From Bombyx mori (lineage: Eukaryota; Arthropoda; Insecta; Lepidoptera; Bombycidae), in contig NC_085129.1 of NCBI RefSeq assembly GCF_030269925.1, positions 16,545,501-16,609,500 on the forward strand: DNA of 64,000 bases, written 5' to 3'. Within the stretch, counting starts at the first letter, position 1; each line of letters begins with the position of its first letter. This document shows positions 1 through 10,555 of this stretch, piece after piece. The notes beneath the pieces were generated by a model, which saw nothing but the letters and a program-made list of their open reading frames with translations, was not told where the DNA came from and searched no databases. The position numbers and the translations under genes are program-made.

Positions 1-158
1 TCATAATCATTCAGCTGTTCAATATATATTTGTCCTTGTAGCACCTTGGAATTAAGAAATATTTAGTATTTTGACACAGGTTCTGCTCTGTACAAGACTA
101 GTGAGTTGCAGGTTCGTCATCCGGCTGGGTCGATCTCCTGTTAGATATTATGACTCAC

Positions 159-294
159 CTTACAAAGAGCCAGTGCTTCATCATTCATTTTAACTTTCGT
201 TTCCACCTTCTCAAGGAATGTGACAGCATCTCTCTTGTTGACATACTGTTCCACGATATGAGCAATGATCTCAACTAATGATAGGGGATTTATT
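159..294 (-). CDS. Rpn9: Rpn9/PSMD13 proteasome subunit, coding exon 3
   Basis: Third coding exon of the 26S proteasome non-ATPase regulatory subunit 13 (Rpn9), a PCI-family scaffold subunit of the lid of the 19S regulatory particle. On the minus strand the exon lies between an acceptor ending TTCCAG and a donor GTGAGT. It is 136 nt long and brings the reading frame to phase 0. The translation starts INPLSLVEIIAHIVEQY and ends ALALCK, which aligns with the same part of animal PSMD13 (NPLSLVEI, TFLEK, then CK at the exon end) as I remember it. The three exons together encode residues 1-122 of a protein of roughly 380 residues. The rest lies off the left edge. Confidence 0.93.
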
Positions 295-1176
295 CTGGAA
301 CCCATTTGAATATTATGTTACTTTAATCACCGCAGACATTTTAAAAAGTATATAATTAAACAAGAATGTTATACTGCATGGTAGACAATGGGGATATTGA
401 AACGTTAATTATCAATCTTGAATGTTACTGCCATATTACAATATATCCAAATAAAATCAAAATGATTATATAAATGTATTTGTATATGGGCTTAAGTGTG
501 TATATCTTATGTTATATTTGTTGCCTTTTTGTAAACCTTCTCTATTCTCTTTCTACTCATCTGTGATATCGATTGTGGAAACTTAGTTTTTGTTTACTTA
601 TTTTTCATATATTATGTGTCGGTTTGTGTTTCACACATCCCAAATATATAATCTGAATTTACTACATAATTTAGAAAAATTTTATCTGAAAAATTTGTGT
701 GTTATCATTCACAAATGAGTATGTACAATAATGTCTGTAATGTTAATTCTTACAGATTCTTAGTTTAAAAAATAAAGAATATTGTGCTCTAAATATCACT
801 GTACTATACATTCATTTAATGGATATATACATAAGATTTTCAGATATTTTACAAGCTTGAGGTTTATATGCTTCTTTGTATCCCAGAAAATATCCTTTTC
901 TTTAATTTACGTTTAAAGCTGGTGATGTGAATTAAATATTTGATTTTAATTTAATTTTTGTTAGTGGTGACTATATGAAAATATATATGTAAAAAGGGGT
1001 TAATAATGAATCATGGTATGTTTTAGAAATGAAGAAAACGCAGTTTTGGCGTTGTCTTCTTTGCAAAAAGTCAGTAATTGTTTTCGTAAACAGTGCAGCC
1101 TTTCTTTGACATTATTTAACAGACAATCCTACTAAATAAAAAAGATATATGTAATGACTTGCAGAAGGGAACATAC
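295..1176 (-). other. Intron 2 of Rpn9
   Basis: This 882-nt intron runs from donor GTATGT to acceptor TTCCAG on the minus strand. It is AT-rich and I see no gene or recognisable mobile element in it. Confidence 0.85.
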
Positions 1177-1290
1177 TTGCTTTCGAAGGTGGTCAAAAAG
1201 TTATTGTACAACTGTATGAGGTTGTCTCCCCTCTGCAGAGCCGGATTCTTGACGAATTCTTGCAGTTTTAAAGTCAGTTGGTGCCATAGT
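1177..1290 (-). CDS. Rpn9: Rpn9/PSMD13 proteasome subunit, coding exon 2
   Basis: Second coding exon of the proteasome lid subunit Rpn9. The acceptor is TTTTCTTCCAG and the donor GTATGT. The 114-nt exon starts and ends in phase 2. Its translation contains LWHQLTLKLQEFVKNP, followed by GDNLIQLYNNFLTTFE. This matches the N-terminal helical repeats of animal PSMD13, which have LWHQLTL and GDxLIxLYxNF in the same order. The exon is separated from exon 1 by an 80-nt intron at 1291-1370. Confidence 0.94.
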
Positions 1291-1370
1291 CTGGAAGAAA
1301 AACAAAGAAAGTTGTTTTCATATGAATAGATATCTTCAGTATTTTAACCAAGAAATTCGTTCGAACTTAC

Positions 1371-1486
1371 TTTTTATTGTAAAGTTCCTCTAATTTCGCC
1401 CAATCCGCAGCTAAAGCAGGCTCGCTAGCTTGCTTTTTAGTTAAAAAATCACTAACATCGATAACTGCAAACTTAACAGTCGCCAT
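1371..1486 (-). CDS. Rpn9: Rpn9/PSMD13 proteasome subunit, coding exon 1 (start)
   Basis: First coding exon, with the ATG at 1486-1484 on the minus strand. The protein starts MATVKFAVIDVSDFLTKK and continues to WAKLEELYNKK, with a GTAAGT donor directly after. The LEELYxKK segment and the join to LWHQLTL in exon 2 match PSMD13. Rpn9 helps hold the proteasome lid together and assists incorporation of Rpn10 in yeast (family knowledge). Exon length is 116 nt (38 codons plus 2 nt), and the phase agrees with exon 2. The upstream 5' UTR and promoter should lie between 1487 and about 1700. I see no TATA box there that I would defend. Confidence 0.93.
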
Positions 1487-2150
1487 GTTTTCGGAACTCT
1501 GAAATTTTGAATTTGTAATGGAGTGAAGTTGTCCTTTAATCTGTGAAGTTTCTCTGTTGTCAACTTGACACTGACAAGCATTTCATTATTGTTTTTGTCG
1601 ATCTTGCAAGCAAAAGCAATATAAACTACACAATCGAGTGTTTTGTTCAAAATCATCCAAACTTATTGTTAGAAAAAAGTTTTATGGAATTAAATAAAAA
1701 ACTGTTGCCAAATTAATTAGATTCAATGTACTTTTCGGGGTTGACGCAAAAAGCAACGCGTATTCGATTTGAGACCATTTTTTAAACTTGAACATTTATT
1801 AAATACTAAATTTAAATTAAATTAAAAAATGTGAGCCGTCACGGGACGCCTGGCAGATGTGAAACATCGACATTATTTTTTAAAAGTAATATGCAGAAAA
1901 GAACAGATTGTGATAGGAACTAAATATGTCATAATGATAAAATAAAATATTACGAAAAAATAATTTGTTTTCAAGTAAAACACAGAGAGAATTGTACATT
2001 CGATTGCACATGGCGACGCGTCGCCACACCGTACTCACTACTGCATATAGACTGTATATATACACCATCATTAGTGTGGCGACGCTTCGCCACGCCAGAA
2101 ATCGATTTTACGTGCGGCTATAGATGTTTCACAAAAACATTAATTGTAAT
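1487..2150. other. Upstream region of Rpn9, no gene seen
   Basis: AT-rich sequence 5' of Rpn9, containing two related GC-rich palindromes. GGCGACGCGTCGCC lies at 2012-2025. GTGGCGA, a 4-nt spacer and TCGCCAC lie at 2076-2093. They flank a short AT-rich interval and may be the ends of a small decayed inverted-repeat element. No convincing ORF. Confidence 0.5.
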
Positions 2151-2396
2151 TTACTGGTGGTAGGACCTCTTGTGAGTTCGCGCGGGTAGGTACCACCGCC
2201 CTGCCTACTATTTCTACCATGAAGCAGTTATGCGTTTCGGTTTGAAGGGCGTTGAAGTTGTACTATAAAACCAAGACTTAGAATTCAAGTCTCAAGGTCA
2301 GTGGTGGTATTCACGTTGCTGATGTCTATGGGCTCCAGTGAGCGCTTAACACCAGGTGGGCCGTGGGCTAGTCTACCCATCTGAGCAAAAAAATTA
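2151..2396 (+). mobile_element. Bm1-like SINE, 3' part
   Basis: Starts ACTGGTGGTAGGACCTCTTG and runs through the family hallmarks GCGTTTCGGTTTGAAGG, ATGTCTATGGGCTCCAG and AACACCAGGTGGGCC, to an A-rich tail after CCCATCTGAGCA. It lacks the tRNA-derived head, so it is 5'-truncated. I recall this family as Bombyx Bm1; the name is from memory. Diverged from the cleaner copies elsewhere in the window. Confidence 0.85.
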
Positions 2397-2549
2397 AATT
2401 GTAATTAAATAAAGGCAGTTCTTGTCTGACGATCCAAGAGGAAGATTACATTAGTACGCCACAGTGATATAGAGTGAATACTAGTCGTAATAGGTATAAG
2501 TGAGTACGGCATGATATCTTAGGGTGTGGAAATATGATTCGGTTTCAAA

Positions 2550-3079
2550 TATGGTGGGTAGAGCTAAGGAGAACCGTCTCATGAGGGAGGAAGCTTGAAA
2601 AAGTGTCCCACTTTTAGCACTAAACCACAGTTCAAAAATCTTCTAGAATGGCGTTAGCATAGGCACAGGGTATGATATGAATTGAACAATTAGTTATAAT
2701 TGAAGTAGATAGTTATGCTGAGAATTTAATACATTTAATGTCTAGAGTGACAGTTAGTGACAGAGTAATATACAAAATCTCACATGTTCAGGTAGTCGAA
2801 ACTAATTTCGCCATTATAACCTAAAACTATTGCTGTGGTAAAACGTGGAGAAATCGATTGCATTTTCTTATCATCTTTAAATAAAATACTTTTTGTGATT
2901 TTGTAGTGCTTACAGTTCTTCCATCCTTTTTTATTTCTCTATCTTATTCTAATAAATTTCAGCGCCTTTTTTTAAAATTAAATATACCCGGTTGCTACTG
3001 TAGCGCCACCCTTATTTAGCAGATTTTAACGGACACTTTTTACACACAGAGACGGTTCTTCTTATCTCTACCCTCCATA
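2550..3079. repeat. Candidate inverted-repeat element (MITE-like)
   Basis: The left end (2551-2580, ending GGAGAACCGTCTC) is matched in inverted orientation by the right end (3049-3078, GAGACGGTTCTTCTTATCTC). The inner parts of both arms share AAAAAGTGTCC. This suggests an old non-autonomous DNA element of about 530 bp. No coding capacity, and target duplications are not clear. Confidence 0.4.
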
Positions 3080-4555
3080 GTTTCAGAGAACAGTTTTCAT
3101 ATTTGTCATTATCAGCTTATAGATGTGTACTCCCGGATACTGGCTCTGCAAGGTTCGGTACAATGATAGGTCCTTGCTGAAGCTGCATCTAGTGCAGTCC
3201 TCGTAAGGACGACCGGCCCGGCGCTGCTGCATCCAGAACATTTCTACGACCTTCAATAGGGCACCAGTCCTTACGGGAGCCCTACCGTCGCCACGTTTTC
3301 CGATACGCGGCCGTCAATCGACAAATGTTTGGTCCGAGCGACCATTATACTAGCCTCAAATATATTAAGTGTATAATCTATGATACTAGCAATGCAATGC
3401 TTACCACTTCAACCTTGCAATACTTTGGGCTATCTCAATTACTGTGCGAATCTTCTTATTGCTTACTCGATTCTTATGACTCTTTGGGTGACTTTCAGGC
3501 TTTTAATGAGACCCATTATGAGCGACTTCTCCCTACCAGTGTTATATTAGAACGTTACTAGACTTTATACAAGCATTAGATTAATTAAACGCTTGTTCTT
3601 CGGAAATAAATTTTTCACGACTCATAAAATAATCATATTTGTTGAATTCATTTATATTTTCAGAATAGCAATGAGAGATCAAGGCATATTAAATCACGGA
3701 TGCGCTTCGGATTTGAGATCCGTTTGCTATTTGGCACGATAGATTGGAAGATTTTGAAACGACATCTACCGATCGGGTATATAAGTTAATAGTTGTTAAT
3801 ATTGACCAATAGATGGCACTTACTTGAAATTTCAATAATTTTCCAATACAATAAAACTTTTAATGAAGATTCAAATTAGCTATCTACTGAAAGTATCTTT
3901 TCTATTTGCAAAGATGATATTATATCTCAGTGTGGATGGCGACGTTATCTTTATGTACTCTGATAATCATAAGAACGTGTGCTTTTTCATCCATTAAAGT
4001 AAAGCAAATTTAATTTTTCTAAGCTACGTATAAAAATGCCATTTCTATAAAAATTTCTATTGTAATTTGTAGAACGTACTCTTTGTGGATTTTAAATAAA
4101 ACAATTGTGTTTTCGTTGCTTCTGTTTATTTTTATTAACCAAGATTAATTACATATGACAAGTTTTAAAAAACAAATTTACACTAACTACACATAATATT
4201 TCAACAAGCTAGGTACAGAAATATATATTTTACTTAATTTCTTCATAAAAACCGCAATTACAATTTTACAATTACAATTTTTAATTCATTGGAAAACTAG
4301 CGAATTCCATATTTATAGAGAGCTTTTAACCTCATCACTCAAATTATAGTTAATTCTAAAAACTTAACCCTTAGCTTAATTCAAAACATTCTTCTGTTAC
4401 AGCTTATCTTACCTAGCAAAAAAAATACGTACAACATAATCAAATAGTGTTCTAAGTTCAAATCTGACAAGAAAAAATTGAAATACGCATACTTTGTAGA
4501 ATAATTTCTCGCCACAAAGATGGCGCCTAAAATAACGATCCTTAAAACTAATTTA
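3080..4555. other. Intergenic, no gene recognised
   Basis: AT-rich sequence without a defensible coding exon. A 24-nt string at 3358-3381 (ATATATTAAGTGTATAATCT and flanks) recurs at 5247-5270, which suggests fragments of one old repeat. Confidence 0.5.
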
Positions 4556-4635
4556 TCGCGGGGTGAAAGGCTATTTGGTTTAAGCGACATTTCGCTTAAC
4601 ACGCGACATTTATCTTTGTAATTAAAGGTCCGTTT
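4556..4635. repeat. Fragment of the MITE family at 6797-7015
   Basis: ATCGCGGGGTGAAAGGCTA, followed by AAGCGACATT and TTGTAATTAAAGGTCCG, matches the reverse complement of about 6952-7013. It is one end of the same inverted-repeat family, without its partner end. Confidence 0.5.
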
Positions 4636-4988
4636 TATTTGGTATCAGCATCAACAGTTCGATGTTTCTAATTGAACTTCAATTATACCCCATTCAAACA
4701 CAGCTGAAGAAAGGTTTTTTTGGTTATGATATTTTTTTTAAAACTTTACATGGTTCTAATTTTTTTTCTGTAAATTTTCAAAAGTGTTTCTTAAACCATA
4801 TAACCTTTCATCTGTCGATATAATTTAGTGGTCTTGTGAGGAATGTTTCCCGCGTAGTCCAAGTCTCTTCCTGGCGGAGTCCGTTGTCATTCCGTCAGCT
4901 CGGAAAGTTAGCAGGCTATACAGTCGCACCTATGTGTTGTATTTCCGTACTATACAACCTACTACCTCAACAAGCCGACGGCAGTACC

Positions 4989-5064
4989 ATGGTCGCCACA
5001 ACGACTGCTGGATCCTTGATGACGGCTTCCCCCGGCGGATTTGGTCAGCATTACCGATTTGAGG
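4989..5064 (+). CDS. Possible first coding exon of an unidentified host gene
   Basis: I do not recognise this protein. An ATG in good context (CAGTACCATGG) opens MVATTTAGSLMTASPGGFGQ, then HYRFE, and reads into a good donor, GAGG|GTACGT, at 5064/5065. The exon is 76 nt (25 codons plus 1 nt). The sequence just upstream (about 4840-4988) is more GC-rich and CpG-rich than its surroundings, as expected of a 5' UTR and promoter in Lepidoptera, and the frame stays open upstream to 4836. No partner exon could be found, so the next exon may lie beyond a long TE-filled intron or outside the window. It may also be chance. Confidence 0.3.
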
Positions 5065-5690
5065 GTACGTACATATTTTTAAGCTGTAACTTCTTTAGGC
5101 GCGTTGACATTTATTTATTTAGCTGCACCAACAAAGTGATCATCAATACCACAGACCTATTACTTCAGTGATCAATAGAAAACATGGACAAATTGAGAAT
5201 AAGTACATGCATGACAGATGGCACCTCAATTACAGGTGCAATCTCGAATATATTAAGTGTATAATCTATGGATGCAATCGACAATGCAATAGTTGACAAC
5301 ATCATGGAAAAGTAAAAATATAATAAGTAATTTTATGAAATATGAAATCCATAATAATAATACTTAGTCACTAAGTAACAAAATACTAAATATCTACTAA
5401 AGATTAAAATTGAACTCGCGACAGATTCGTTACGGCTAGAGAGAAAAGATACAATTTAGGAGGAGCGAGAGTGAGAAAAGAGACAGAGCGTCTCGCGAAC
5501 CACTCGACCGTGGAGAGAGGGAGAGGACCAAACCAGCTAGGTCATTTCTCATATACACAGCATTCCCTATTACAAGAGAAATTTGATTTAAGGATGAAAA
5601 ATGAAACCCACAATACTACACATCGCAAAAGAAGTTTCACTTCTTTCACGTGCACCAAATTGCACGCGCATCTATTTTTATTTACACATA
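5065..5690. other. Intergenic or intronic, nothing recognised
   Basis: Contains the second copy of the 24-nt repeat string (5247-5270). Otherwise no feature I can support. Confidence 0.5.
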
Positions 5691-5903
5691 TCATTCTCCT
5701 GCTCTTTCTCCCAGTACCCTGGGGTCGGCGCAACATGTTCTCTCCTTCCATACTCCTCTGTCATATACCATTTCTTCGCTGATTCCCCTCTTACACAATA
5801 TATCGTCTTTGACGCAATTCTTAGGTCTACCTCTTCCACTATATCCTTCCACATTCATAGTTAATACTCTTTTACTGACCTCACTTTCATTTCCTCTCAT
5901 CAC
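5691..5903 (-). pseudogene. RTE-type LINE, C-terminal end of reverse transcriptase protein (fragment)
   Basis: The minus-strand translation contains GRGRPKNCVKDDI, then YDRGVWKERTCCADP. This is the C-terminal tail typical of RTE-clade retrotransposon proteins, where a GRGRPKKxW box is followed by a W(K/R) motif and CxADP. Only the last 70 or so residues remain. It is a 5'-truncated dead copy. Related tails lie at about 6098-6178, 17155-17350 and 27395-27480. Confidence 0.6.
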
Positions 5904-5948
5904 ATGTCCATACCAATTTTTTATTTACACATACCACAAAAAAAATCA

Positions 5949-5990
5949 TAGTTTATAATCGCTGTCCGAATGGACAGCGATTATAAACTA
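5949..5990. repeat. Perfect 19-bp inverted repeat with a 4-nt loop
   Basis: The arms at 5949-5967 and 5972-5990 are exact reverse complements around the loop GAAT. No T-tract follows, and insect genes do not use such terminators, so I call it only an inverted repeat. Confidence 0.85.
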
Positions 5991-6097
5991 AATACTAAAC
6001 ACATTATGTAACCGGTCTGGTAAAAAAAAGCACAATTTTTTGATCAAATGAAAATCATTTGAAAATAGATTACGTGTTATGTGATACGTAGAGAGAA

Positions 6098-6178
6098 GAT
6101 GCATGTGACTAGGAGATGCATGGAAATGATAGTGCAAGGTAGAGGGGGAAGAGGTCGACCGGAGAAAACATGGATGGA
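6098..6178 (+). pseudogene. RTE-type LINE tail fragment
   Basis: The plus-strand sequence encodes a diverged RRCMEMIVQGRGGRGRP-like stretch, the same box as in the better copy at 17155-17350. It is interrupted at about 6179 by a minus-strand Bm1-like SINE fragment. Confidence 0.5.
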
Positions 6179-6262
6179 CGGCTAGTACAACGGCTGCCCC
6201 ACCCTTCAAACCGAAACGCATTACTGCTTCACGGCAGAAATAGGCAGCGTGGTGGTACCTAT
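6179..6262 (-). mobile_element. Bm1-like SINE fragment
   Basis: Contains the reverse complement of GCGTTTCGGTTTGAAGGGTG and TTCTGCCGTGAAGCAGTAAT. Both ends are missing. Confidence 0.75.
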
Positions 6263-6330
6263 CCTTGCGGACTGTCATGTAGGTCACCGGTGCCCTACGC
6301 GGCGCACTGAAGTAATGATATCGACTTAGT
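6263..6330. repeat. Fragment of the piggyBac-like MITE seen intact at 13148-13437
   Basis: TGTAGGTCACCGGTGCCCTA, followed by CGCGGCGCACTGAAGTAAT and a TCGACTTA-like string, matches a terminal arm of the MITE at 13148-13437. Confidence 0.6.
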
Positions 6331-6389
6331 TACTAAGGCTCCGGAATATCTAGTAGAAGTATAGAAGTTTAGACTTTGGCAATCTTTAT

Positions 6390-6637
6390 AAATATATATT
6401 ATATTTCTTCTGTGCGTGTTTGTCACTGAACTAAAGTTAAGAACTAAAGTCCTAAGCGGCTGGACCGATTTGAATGAAATTTTTTGCGTACCTTCACGTG
6501 GATTCGAGAATAGGTTTTAGATTCACAAATCAGCCCGGCAGATGGCGCTGCAGTCGATATCTAATAATGTTCAAAGAATGTTCAAAGTTATAAATACAAT
6601 TAATTACAGTCTAATTTCAACTACGGGGGGACCACTA
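6390..6637 (+). mobile_element. Helitron-like non-autonomous element
   Basis: AT-rich start, central GCGGCTGGACCGATTTGAAT motif, CCCGGCAGATGGCGCTGCAG, and a 3' end at CCACTAG|T. The CTAG terminus before T is the usual 3' end of lepidopteran non-autonomous Helitrons (family knowledge). The 5' boundary is uncertain. Confidence 0.5.
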
Positions 6638-6796
6638 GTTCTAATAAATATGTCGCGTGAATAAATTATGCGTCGTTTATTATCCTGATGACGTCATACG
6701 TAATGAAGGTGACAACGACAATGACATTCCTGTCAAGTCCCGTCTCCTAATCAAACAATGCAAACACTAAACACTACTAGCTTATTGCTTAAGAAA

Positions 6797-7015
6797 ATAT
6801 ATCGAGGGGTGAAAAGATATTTGGATTGAGCGATATTTTTGCTACTTTAGAGGAGAGAGCCATTTATAGTTTAAAATTTGGAAAAAAAAAAACTATTTCT
6901 TCATATATTTGAACGGAGTAAACTTAATTGAAGTTCGAATAATCGGACCTTTAATTACAAAGGTAAATGCCGCGTGTTAAACAAATGTCGCTTTAGCCTT
7001 TCAACCCTCGATTAT
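6797..7015. repeat. MITE with inverted ends
   Basis: The left end ATCGAGGGGTGAAAAG is mirrored at the right end (CTTTCAACCCTCGAT). Inner AGCGATATT/AATGTCGCT segments also pair. TA-rich flanks suggest a TA-type target duplication. About 220 bp, no ORF. Confidence 0.5.
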
Positions 7016-7139
7016 ATCATAACAACATAGCGTATCAAAATAAAAACGGCATTATTAAAACTAAAATAAACAAAAAATGAAAAACTTAAAATAACAAATA
7101 AAAATAATTAAACAATAAAATAAAATAAAAACTCAAAAT

Positions 7140-7600
7140 AACGTAACGAAGAAAGAGCGAGCGATGTCGGGCCACTAAAACTGCGCCCGCGTATCACCAA
7201 ACTTGTGTGGGGACGTCAAAGCGAACAATCGCCACGCAACTCAACTCTTCAAGCGCAAACTAAACAGATACGCGATCCTTCGTAATATATAATTACTTAT
7301 GATGACGTCACAAGACACGCCAGCACAGACGTCATCGATGACGTCAACAGAATACGTCCCCAATGACGCGTTTTGGTTTTGATTGCCGGCAACTTTTAGA
7401 ATCGATATTGTTGCCATTGAATAGTCGCTATCGTTACGCGCGATTGGACGGAGTCCCCAACGACAATAGCGCACAAGTTCGGATCTACGGGTTCCAGTTA
7501 AAGAGGCTTAATGCTAGACAAAGTGGAGTTTCGGTTTCATGACGGCGTGTAGGCGAGCGATTAGCGATTTATAAACATTCACTTTATGATGATCGCATGC
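7140..7600. promoter_or_regulatory. CpG-richer block with CRE-type sites
   Basis: This block is less AT-rich than its flanks. It holds two full TGACGTCA sites (7303-7310 and 7339-7346), the second inside an 18-bp perfect palindrome GACGTCATCGATGACGTC (7328-7345). Another TGACGTCA lies upstream at 6689-6696. CREB/ATF factors bind this octamer (established). I could not tie the block to a transcription unit, so a promoter or enhancer role is only inferred. Confidence 0.35.
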
Positions 7601-9079
7601 GACCCAAGAAGCTCTGTGTTAATATTTCCACGCGTTTGCTTACTAAAAACAATATTCGTTATTGTTTTGTTATATTATTGATATTAGCTGGTGCGAAGAC
7701 CGTCAGTGTAAACCTTTTGTCTATAAAATTTTTTGATGTTCATTTGTATTATGCTATTACTATCGAACACAATTCGAAAAGAAAATAAGTGGTTTTGTAT
7801 ATAATAAATACTTTGGTAATTGAATGAAAAATACTGTAATGAAATATACAGGGTGTTACAAAACTACCCGTAAAGCCGAAAAGAGGTTAAACGGGGCCTT
7901 ATAACGAGTCCATACAAAATATTTCAGAAACGAAGTAATGCAGTATAACATACTCAAAAAAAATAAAAAAATATTATTATTTTCACTGATGTGCAAACCC
8001 TATTTCAGTAAAATTAAAGTGTAAACGAGACTTTTTGGCGGAAACGCGAGGAGTGTAGTTTTGTGATTTTGTCCATTTAGTGTTTCTTCAGGTTTAAATG
8101 TATAATAACGGTGGTTTATTAACTATGTAATATCTGTAAAAGTGCACAATTATGGGAAAATTAAACAAAGCTGATGGACGTAACTTCTCGGGATCCTCCA
8201 AAAAGTCCACTGAAAAAGTCTCAGTAAATGGCCACTATTTTACTGAGATTATATTTCATCCTATATCATCTCATCTCATTTCATTTCATCCCGGTTGATT
8301 CACGTCTTAAATTAATTCTTATTTCATTTCATTATCATTTTTCATAAAAATAAGAATATAAATTAAAATAAGAAATGACTGGTCTTAGTTACCAGGTCAT
8401 AAAATCCCTTAAAAAAAGCGTAAATTACGCATAATGTACTTACATTCGCCTATATATTTCTACCTAATTGGCGGAACGACAAAAATAGGTACCTACGTAG
8501 GCCTTTCTGTTAAATAATCTGGTTCCCTGACATGAGAGCTTACCAGGGTTGCCAAAATTTCTGGCTTTAATAATTAATTATATTTTGTACAAGGTATTTT
8601 TTAGCACCTGGTATAATGAAATATACTATACTATATATGTAAATGAAATTTCCGTGTGAAATCAAAGTTTAACACAGAAATTGATATACTTATTTTTATT
8701 ATTCGAATAAATACGTAAAGCACAATTATTTATTCGTTTATAGTGATGTGCCAAAAGCAAAAACTTTATTCACATTAATCGCCAAGCTCCACGCTCCGCC
8801 GTCGTGAGACCGAAACTCAAAAAAAAAACAACAAAATCAATAATAAAAAATAATAAAATTAAAACAAAAATAACGTATTACATAAATAGCGCAACTAAAT
8901 CAAACAAAAATTATAGTAAAAATAATGAAATACAAAATTAAGGCTTCTACGCATTTATTTAGCTGTAAAGAAGCAAAAATTGTGTGAAGAATGTTTGTCT
9001 GGCGGGAAAACTATGTAAAATGACGACCAGCGGGAGGTCTTAGTATGCTCAAAGTAACCTTGAGGTCTTTGTCTCAATT
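7601..9079. other. Intergenic, no gene recognised
   Basis: AT-rich sequence with no ORF or repeat I can defend. Confidence 0.5.
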
Positions 9080-9280
9080 GTAATTACGCAATTTACAATC
9101 TTCGCGGTTTTGTTTCTTATTTATACGACAATATTATTCCTTCACCGTGGAAGTCAATCGTGAACATTTGTTAAGTACGTATTCCATTAGAAAAATTTGT
9201 ACCCGCCTGCGGGATTCGAACACAGGCCCTATTGCATCGTTCAATACGAATTCACAGGACGTCTTATCCTTTAGGCCACC
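9080..9280 (-). mobile_element. tRNA-derived SINE, head-only copy
   Basis: Read on the minus strand it starts GGTGGCCTAAAGGATAAGAC and contains a B-box (GTGTTCGAATCCC) followed by GCGGGTACAAATTTTTCTAA. It continues to a TTCCACGGTGAAGGAATAA body and stops at GCGTAATTAC. This is the point where, as I recall Bm1, the ACTGGTGGTAGGACC half begins. The 3' half is absent. Confidence 0.75.
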
Positions 9281-9639
9281 TTCATATTACTACCACCTAT
9301 AGAAATAACACTTTAAATAATAAAACCCAAGTTTCGTGTTAAATAAACAACATATAAAATGCTTAGTTAATTCTTGGATAGGATATGAGCATTATGAGCT
9401 AATACGACCACACGTTCCTACCAACCTGCTGTTCCAAATCGGTAACCGTACTCGTCGAACTGGCCATTGATCGGTTAGTGAAGAGTTGAGTTGCCACAGC
9501 ACAATCGAAGCCTTTGTCTCTCCAGGTTATTAACGAAATCCATCTAGTGATGTCTATGGGTTACCCTTCAAACCAAGGTGGGGGAGTGGACGTGAAATGA
9601 GAAGAAGAGAAACGCTCGTATCTTCTGATTAAGAGCCAA
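9281..9639. other. Intergenic, nothing recognised
   Basis: No feature that I can support. Confidence 0.5.
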
Positions 9640-9950
9640 TTTTTTTGCTATTGCCATTGTAGATAGGCGAGCATCCCACATAATGGTGACTGGTTACTGC
9701 CGTTCGTAACGTTAGCAATGTCAAGGGCACTGTCAAGTTGCTGCCTACCACTGCGTGCTCTCCTCGAGCCTCGTTTGAAGAAGGACATGTCATAGCGCTC
9801 GGGAAATACCGTTGAGGGGAGCTCATTCCAAAGCCGGGTGGTACGTGGCAAAAAAGATCTCTGGAAACGCACTGTGGATGAACGTGGTGGTTCTAAATAG
9901 TAGGGGTGAACTCTGCTCCGCAAGCCTTTGCTTGAACAATGACATGTCAT
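9640..9950 (-). pseudogene. LINE 3' end with reverse-transcriptase C-terminus (RT-C family)
   Basis: The minus-strand translation contains the tail motifs RSSTVRFQRSFLPRTTRLWN and ELPSTVFPERYDMSFFKRG. These are the C-terminal end of a Jockey/CR1-like LINE protein, in which an R-x-LWNxLP box precedes the stop. The sequence after it matches the 3' UTR with the reverse complement of CCCACATAATGG and CGAGCATCC. One frame break is present. It is a 5'-truncated, dead insertion. Confidence 0.75.
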
Positions 9951-10205
9951 AGCATATTAACATAATTACATCTAAAATCTGCCGAAAACTGCCACAGAGG
10001 GTTTTGGGGTCTGATTTGAAACGCCAAATTGAATATTCATATAGATGGCTCCAAGAAGACCTGAAAATATACAGAACCGCTAAACCAAACCCGGCATCTA
10101 GCGTCGAGACGCGTGTTAACTGCAAAGGCGTCGGTTTGCTTCACCAATGATCCTGATGAGTTTGGTATCCTGGAACGAGAAATTAGTACGTTTTTAATCT
10201 GTATA

Positions 10206-10384
10206 TATTTCTGCCGTGAAGCAGTAATGCGTTTCGGTTTGAAGGGCGGGACAGCCGCTGTAAATATACTGAGACCTTAGAACTCATATCTCAAGGTACG
10301 TTGCGGAATTTGTGTTGCAGATGTCTATGGGCTCCGATAACCTGTGGGCTGTGAGCTAGCCCACCCATCTAAACAATAAAAAAA
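10206..10384 (+). mobile_element. Bm1-like SINE, 3' part
   Basis: TTCTGCCGTGAAGCAGTAAT to CCCACCCATCTAAACAATAA plus poly(A). 5'-truncated and diverged, with a deletion between CTCCGATAACC and TGTGGGCTG. Confidence 0.85.
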
Positions 10385-10479
10385 ATCAAATGATTTATTC
10401 CAATATGAATGTCACTTTGAATGATAAACTAAAATTCTATCAGAATTTCAAAAAAGAAAAAATCTCTTGGATGTAAGCA

Positions 10480-10555
10480 GGGAAGGATCGATCTTTGTGG
10501 CGAGGTTTTGGGGTATCCTATGCCCAGCAGTGGACATCTGTGGCTGATAGAAAAA
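10480..10555 (+). pseudogene. LINE reverse-transcriptase tail fragment
   Basis: The plus strand encodes a short WRGFGVSYAQQWTSVAD-like tail and then stops. This W...QQWTxV ending is typical of RTE/CR1-type LINE proteins. Only about 25 codons remain. Confidence 0.45.

Noticed and set aside
5949..5990. Rho-independent terminator
   Set aside because: Animal DNA, and no T-tract after the stem.
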